10,598 nt of DNA from Pseudomonadota bacterium. Its GTDB lineage: Bacteria > Pseudomonadota > Alphaproteobacteria > Sphingomonadales > Sphingomonadaceae. Location: positions 1 through 10,598 of the forward strand of contig JAEWKG010000186.1 of assembly GCA_023386135.1 (NCBI GenBank), in the 5' to 3' direction. The notes beneath the pieces are model-generated. The model had not been told where the DNA came from, made no database searches, and saw only the letters and a list, made by a program, of their open reading frames with translations. Positions 7,619 to 10,598 of the stretch are shown here, one piece after another (the first letter of the stretch is position 1; every line of letters begins with the position of its first letter). The translations under genes and the position numbers were made by a program.

Positions 7619-7635
7619 GCGCGAACCATTCGCGC
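7619..7635. repeat. 7-bp perfect inverted repeat in the receptor leader
   Basis: GCGCGAA-CCA-TTCGCGC: perfect 7-bp arms around 3 bases, 41 bases upstream of the receptor ATG (minus strand). It could form a small hairpin in the mRNA leader or serve as an operator. GC-rich DNA produces such repeats by chance, so function is unproven. Confidence 0.35.
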
Positions 7636-7735
7636 TGCGCGGCGACCCTTAGCTGACAGCGGAGTCAATATACGCGCGCACCTACCTTTCAATAGCGCTC
7701 GTCGGGCGGCATCGGTTGCTCGCCGAAGTGTTGCG

Positions 7736-7760
7736 CGAGCGACACAGATTGTGACGCGCG
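7736..7760. repeat. Imperfect 25-bp palindrome, operator candidate
   Basis: Centred on A7748, with the core CACA-GAT-TGTG (7743-7753). Moving outward there is one mismatch, three more pairs (GCG/CGC), one mismatch and two further pairs, so 9 of 12 positions pair. It ends 4 bases before a TATATT at 7765-7770, in the position where a -35 would be expected. A dimeric regulator binding here could control the sigma operon. No regulator family is indicated; the order CACA...TGTG is the reverse of a CRP/FNR site. Confidence 0.4.
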
Positions 7761-7868
7761 TTGATATATTTGGGTCAGGGGCTCATCCAATCGGCGGAGC
7801 AGCGGCGTCATGATGGTGAGCGGCGGACGTGGTGGTCGGCCGCACTGTCCGACAGAGGAACTCAAGCC

Positions 7869-8276
7869 ATGCCCGAGACCGAACTGATCGCGTTTATCAC
7901 CATCACGCTGTGCATCCTTGGCGGCTTCATGCTGCTGGTGCGCTTCTTTTCCGGGTGGCAACTCCACCACACCTTGCGCAAGGCGATCGAGCGCGATTCC
8001 GCCGCGGCGCCGGCGCTGATCGATCGCATCGAGGCGATCGACAAGGGCCGCAGTGCGCTCGGAAACGACGACCGCAACGGCATGGTGTTGATCGCGCTGG
8101 CGGTGGCGATGGCGGGCTTCGCTCTCATCGCGGTCGACGATCCGGGCGTGGTGCGCACCATCGCCGGTGCATCGCTGTTCCCGCTGCTGATCGGAGCGGT
8201 GCTGCTGCTGCGCCGCAAGCTGCTCAAGCGCGAACTCGCCGAGGAAGCCGCGCAGGCCGGCGACCGCGGTGCATGA
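7869..8276 (+). CDS. Small three-helix membrane protein of a sigma operon (possibly DUF6249)
   Basis: A 135-aa protein with a hydrophobic segment at 6-27, a charged cytoplasmic-type stretch (31-70) and two more helices (about 71-89 and 95-114), ending in a basic/acidic tail starting RRKLLKRELAEE. The middle has IDRIEAIDKGRSALGNDDRNG. The general plan, a helix then a short charged segment then a helical hairpin beside an ECF sigma gene, resembles proteins annotated DUF6249. That match is from memory and tentative. ATG 7869 has a clear AGAGGAA ribosome-binding site 8 bases upstream. Its last 8 bases overlap the sigma gene, so it probably belongs to that regulatory unit. It could sense the membrane state or hold the sigma factor there, but this is inference. 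No catalytic motif is visible. Confidence 0.85.
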   Translation: MPETELIAFITITLCILGGFMLLVRFFSGWQLHHTLRKAIERDSAAAPALIDRIEAIDKGRSALGNDDRNGMVLIALAVAMAGFALIAVDDPGVVRTIAGASLFPLLIGAVLLLRRKLLKRELAEEAAQAGDRGA

Positions 8277-8805
8277 CGACGATCCAGCGCTCATAGAGCG
8301 GGCCGCGCGCGGCGACCAGGCGGCATTTGCCGTGCTGGTCACCCGGCACGAAGTGCGGCTGCGCCATTTCCTCGCGCGGATCGTCGGCCCGGCCGATGCC
8401 GACGACGTCGCGCAAGACGCGCTGGTGAAGGCCTGGCTCGCCCTCCCCGCCTATCGCGGCGAGGCCAGCGTGGGCGCGTGGCTGGCCGGGATCGGCTGGC
8501 GTGCCGCGCTCGACCATCGCCGCAAGGCCCGCCGCGGCGCGGTGCGCGACACGGCATGGCAAGATGCGGCGGACGCATCGGTCGAGAGCGCGGGCGCCGC
8601 GCCGATCGAACTGGAGCGCGCACTCGCCGCGCTGAGCGACCAGGAGCGCGCCGCGCTCGTGCTCACGCATGGCCATGGTTGGTCGCACGCCGAGGCGGCG
8701 CAGATCCTCGGCCTGCCATTGGGAACCTTGAAGTCGCTCACCGCGCGCGCGAAAGCCAAGGCGCGCGCCGCCATCGAACCGGCCAGCGAGGATTGCACCG
8801 CATGA
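8269..8805 (+). CDS. ECF-type RNA polymerase sigma factor
   Basis: Extracytoplasmic-function sigma factor, 178 aa, which directs RNA polymerase to a stress or envelope regulon. Region 2 runs from about 8 to 85: an acidic N-terminus, then RAARGDQAAFAVLVTRHEVRL and the core-binding helix DADDVAQDALVKAWLAL (43-59). A linker rich in Ala follows (about 90-115). Region 4 spans about 116-170, with LSDQERAALVLTHGHGWSHAE and the recognition helix-turn-helix AAQILGLPLGTLKSLTARAKAK. The GTG start at 8269 lies inside the end of the upstream gene (8-base overlap). No in-frame ATG gives region 2, and the ATG at 8273 is out of frame. The recognition helix has Leu157 where the usual motif reads KSR. The gene is translationally coupled on both sides. 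The ECF group cannot be named from sequence alone. Confidence 0.93.
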   Translation: MHDDDPALIERAARGDQAAFAVLVTRHEVRLRHFLARIVGPADADDVAQDALVKAWLALPAYRGEASVGAWLAGIGWRAALDHRRKARRGAVRDTAWQDAADASVESAGAAPIELERALAALSDQERAALVLTHGHGWSHAEAAQILGLPLGTLKSLTARAKAKARAAIEPASEDCTA

Positions 8806-9131
8806 CCACCGACGATCCTTTCGACGCCCTGCTCGGCAATGCGCTTGCTCCGCCCGTCCGCCCGGCCGACGGGATGTTCGTCGCCCGCGTGCAGGCCGCT
8901 ATCGCCGAGGCCGAGCGCTTCCGCCGCTGGCGCCGCCGCGCGCTGCGTAAGGTGGGCAGCGAGGCGTTGATCCTGCTCGGCCTAGCCGGCGCCGCCTTCA
9001 CGCTCGCGCGCATCCCCGTCGCACAGCAGTTGCTGGATAGCGTGCCGTTAGCGGCGCCGGCGCTCGGCGGATTGCTGCTGCTCGGCTGGCTCGCGCTCGC
9101 GTTGCCGCGGTCCGGCGGCCGGCTGATCTGA
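8802..9131 (+). CDS. Small two-helix membrane protein, putative sigma-factor partner
   Basis: A 109-aa protein whose ATG overlaps the sigma stop as ATGA, so it is translated in step with the sigma factor. The N-terminal half is soluble and probably cytoplasmic: an acidic start DDPFDALLGNAL, then FVARVQAAIAEAERFRRWRRRALRK (26-50), which looks helical and strongly basic. Two hydrophobic segments follow (about 52-69 and 84-101), then a short tail. Position and layout (cytoplasmic helix plus membrane anchor directly behind an ECF sigma gene) suggest an anti-sigma or sigma-tethering protein. There is no HxxxCxxC zinc motif and no RskA-like periplasmic domain; a membrane protein of unrelated function remains possible. 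I do not recognise the family with certainty. Confidence 0.82.
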   Translation: MTTDDPFDALLGNALAPPVRPADGMFVARVQAAIAEAERFRRWRRRALRKVGSEALILLGLAGAAFTLARIPVAQQLLDSVPLAAPALGGLLLLGWLALALPRSGGRLI

Positions 9132-9149
9132 CAGGACCGAGCGCGGCGG

Positions 9150-9178
9150 TTGTCTTCGCGGCGCCTCTCCGCTAGGGG
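9150..9178 (+). promoter_or_regulatory. Candidate promoter of bipA
   Basis: TTGTCT (9150-9155) and TAGGGG (9173-9178) are separated by exactly 17 bases, a sigma-70 type spacing. The expected transcript would start near 9185, about 50 bases before the ATG. The -10 is GC-rich and weak by E. coli standards. No terminator separates the sigma operon from bipA, so read-through is also possible. Confidence 0.42.
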
Positions 9179-9214
9179 CGCGCCACTTCGCGCGGGAACA
9201 CGCTTTCGCGCCCC
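9175..9214 (+). repeat. 8-bp inverted repeat upstream of bipA
   Basis: The arms GGGGCGCG (9175-9182) and CGCGCCCC (9207-9214) are perfect complements spaced by 24 bases, ending 6 bases before the AAGAGA ribosome-binding site (9221-9226). The left arm overlaps the candidate -10. An RNA hairpin would therefore form fully only in transcripts that start further upstream, for example read-through from the sigma operon. An operator role is the alternative. Confidence 0.4.
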
Positions 9215-9232
9215 CAGACCAAGAGACATCGC

Positions 9233-10598
9233 ATGAACCTCCGCAACGTGGCGATCATCGCCCACGTCGACCATGGCAAGACCACGCTCGTGGACCAGCT
9301 CTTCCGCCAGTCCGGCACTTTCCGCGAGAACCAGCGGATCGAAGAAAGAGCTATGGATTCCAATGACCTGGAGAAGGAACGCGGGATCACCATTCTCGCC
9401 AAGCCGACTTCGGTCGAGTGGGCGCCGGAAGGGTCTGCCGAGCATGTGCGGATCAACATCGTCGACACCCCCGGCCACGCCGACTTCGGCGGCGAGGTGG
9501 AGCGCATTCTCTGCATGGTCGACGGCGTGATCCTGCTGGTCGATTCCAGCGAAGGCGCGATGCCGCAGACCAAGTTCGTCACCGGCAAGGCCCTCGCGCT
9601 GGGCCTGCGCCCGATCGTGGTGGTCAACAAGATCGACCGCCCGGACGAGCGCATCCAGGAAGTGCTCGACGAGGTGTTCGACCTGTTCGTTTCCCTCGAC
9701 GCGAGCGACGAGCAGCTCGACTTCCCGGTCCTCTACGCAAGCGGCCGCAACGGCTACGCCAGCGCGGATCCCGACAAGCGCGAGGGCAACCTCACGCCGA
9801 TGTTCCAGAAGATCGTCGACCACGTCCCCGCCCCCACCGCGGACGAAACCGGCCCGTTCAAGTTCCTCGCCACCCTGCTCGATCGCGACAACTTCATGGG
9901 CCGCGTGCTCACCGGCCGCGTCAGCAGCGGCACGGTCAAGGTCAACGACCCGATCCGCGCGCTCGACATGGACGGCAACGTGATCGAGGTCGGCCGCGCG
10001 ACCAAGCTGCTCGCCTACCGCGGATTGGACCGCGTGCCGGTCGACAGTGCAAGCGCCGGCGACATCATCGCGCTCGCGGGCCTCGAAAAGGCGACCGTCG
10101 CCAACACCATCGCCAGCCCCGACGTGACCGAGCCGCTCAACGCCCAGCCGATCGACCCGCCGACGCTGTCGATGCGCTTCGCCGTCAACGACAGTCCGCT
10201 GGCGGGCCGCGAGGGCGACAAGGTCACCAGCCGCATGATCCGCGACCGCCTGCTGCGCGAGGCGGAAACCAACGTCGCCATCCGCGTCACCGAAAGCGCC
10301 GACAAGGACAGCTTCGAAGTCGCCGGACGCGGCGAACTCCAGCTGGGCGTGCTGATCGAGACGATGCGCCGCGAAGGGTTCGAGCTCGGCATCAGCCGCC
10401 CGCGCGTGCTCTTCCGCGAAGAGAACGGCGAACGCACCGAGCCCTACGAGCAGGTCGTGATCGACGTCGACGACGAGCATTCGGGCACGGTCGTGGAGAA
10501 GATGCAGCGCCGCAAGGCCGAGCTCACCGAGATGCGCCCGAGCGGCGCCGGCAAGACCCGCATCACCTTCTCCGCCCCCAGCCGCGGCCTGATCGGCT
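9233..10598 (+). CDS. typA: Ribosome-associated GTPase BipA/TypA (3' end outside window)
   Basis: Translational GTPase of the EF-G/LepA superfamily that acts on the ribosome, with roles in 50S assembly and stress or cold growth. Visible: 455 codons of an expected ~605. G1 is AHVDHGKT (10-17), G2 lies in EKERGITIL (47-55), G3 is DTPGH (78-82), G4 is NKID (132-135) and G5 lies in YASGRNGY (168-175). Domain II begins near 200 with GPFKFLATLLDRDNFMGRVLTGRV. The EF-G-like domain III carries EVAGRGELQLGVLIETMRREGFEL, and the BipA-specific part starts with EEHSG-like DDEHSGTVVEKMQRRKAEL. Compared with the E. coli protein as I recall it, the loop between the W of VEW (63) and RINIVDTPGH (from 73) is about 6 residues longer. 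ATG 9233 has AAGAGA 6 bases upstream. The downstream quarter is beyond the window. Confidence 0.97.
   Translation, partial: MNLRNVAIIAHVDHGKTTLVDQLFRQSGTFRENQRIEERAMDSNDLEKERGITILAKPTSVEWAPEGSAEHVRINIVDTPGHADFGGEVERILCMVDGVILLVDSSEGAMPQTKFVTGKALALGLRPIVVVNKIDRPDERIQEVLDEVFDLFVSLDASDEQLDFPVLYASGRNGYASADPDKREGNLTPMFQKIVDHVPAPTADETGPFKFLATLLDRDNFMGRVLTGRVSSGTVKVNDPIRALDMDGNVIEVGRATKLLAYRGLDRVPVDSASAGDIIALAGLEKATVANTIASPDVTEPLNAQPIDPPTLSMRFAVNDSPLAGREGDKVTSRMIRDRLLREAETNVAIRVTESADKDSFEVAGRGELQLGVLIETMRREGFELGISRPRVLFREENGERTEPYEQVVIDVDDEHSGTVVEKMQRRKAELTEMRPSGAGKTRITFSAPSRGLIG

Larger units (their letters stand above)
7579..7868. promoter_or_regulatory. Divergent regulatory region between the receptor gene and the sigma operon
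   Basis: 290 bases without a convincing gene. Receptor side (minus strand): TATATT (7672 to 7667) is -10-like. TTGAAA (7692 to 7687) precedes it at only 14 bases, and TTGACT (7668 to 7663) and TAAGGG lie further in. The exact promoter cannot be fixed. An inverted repeat at 7619-7635 falls in the expected receptor leader. Sigma-operon side (plus strand): TATATT (7765-7770) lies just downstream of an imperfect 25-bp palindrome at 7736-7760. The stretch 7771-7850 shows nothing clear. AGAGGAA (7854-7860) is the ribosome-binding site of the first operon gene. Confidence 0.45.

Noticed and set aside
5212..7656. An 814-codon open frame on the plus strand opposite the TonB-dependent receptor
   Set aside because: It is a high-GC mirror frame. 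Its product is a repetitive Val/Arg/Asp/Glu-rich sequence with no domain, while the minus-strand frame has a complete receptor with signal peptide, TonB box and terminal Phe.
7579..7692. Longer start for the TonB-dependent receptor at 7692
   Set aside because: It adds 38 basic residues before a normal signal peptide; the ATG at 7578 has its own ribosome-binding site.
7579..7868. Cobalamin or other riboswitch, or Fur box, upstream of the receptor
   Set aside because: The leader is short and lacks the conserved riboswitch core elements I know. No GATAATGAT-like Fur site is seen.
7810..7887. 25-codon reading frame before the sigma operon
   Set aside because: No ribosome-binding site, Gly/Arg-rich product, and it overlaps the well-supported start at 7869. 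It does not look like an attenuator peptide.
7857..7895. EcfG-type promoter (GGAAC with a spaced CGTT) before the sigma operon
   Set aside because: GGAAC at 7857 has a CGTT only 29 bases on, beyond the gene start, so the spacing and position are wrong. The GGAAC at 9195 before bipA has no CGTT partner.
8738..10480. A 580-codon open frame on the minus strand opposite the sigma operon and bipA
   Set aside because: It runs antisense across clear sigma, membrane-protein and BipA genes, and its product is low-complexity with no family features.

Overview
The window is GC-rich (about two thirds G+C by eye) and reads as an ordinary chromosomal segment of an alphaproteobacterium, most likely of the Sphingomonadales. 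The pointers are the TonB-dependent receptor with a GNEIVVTATK-type TonB box, the TesA-YbbA-YbbP cluster, DUF805 proteins, a compact ECF sigma operon and the housekeeping GTPase BipA. The order assignment is inference from family style, not from a marker gene. I see no mobile element, phage gene, CRISPR array, tRNA or rRNA.

Layout. (1) 1-549, minus: a TesA-like SGNH esterase cut by the window edge, which here carries a lipoprotein signal. Divergent from it, 599-3801 plus, are the ABC ATPase YbbA and the permease YbbP, joined by a 4-base stop/start overlap. This is the classic tesA/ybbAP arrangement, thought to extract and hydrolyse hydrophobic molecules at the inner membrane. (2) 3798-4761, minus: two DUF805 membrane proteins of unknown function, separated by a terminator-like hairpin. 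The distal one overlaps the end of ybbP tail to tail by 4 bases. (3) 4885-7578, minus: an orphan outer-membrane TonB-dependent receptor with a strong Rho-independent terminator. (4) 7869-9131, plus: a tightly overlapping three-gene unit of a small three-helix membrane protein, an ECF sigma factor and a two-helix membrane protein. This looks like a membrane-linked sigma control module without a classical zinc-binding anti-sigma. (5) 9233 to the window end, plus: the first three quarters of bipA/typA.

Regulatory DNA is concentrated in four places. These are the 49-base tesA/ybbA divergent gap; the DUF805/receptor gap, with a UUCG-loop terminator next to a promoter-like TATGAT; the 290-base divergent gap between receptor and sigma operon, with two inverted repeats and AT-rich promoter-like patches; and the 101-base gap before bipA, with a promoter-like pair and an 8-bp inverted repeat.

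The least explained part is the membrane protein-sigma-membrane protein operon and its upstream palindrome. Nothing here amounts to a clearly new multi-gene system. The long reading frames opposite the receptor, ybbP and bipA are high-GC shadows.
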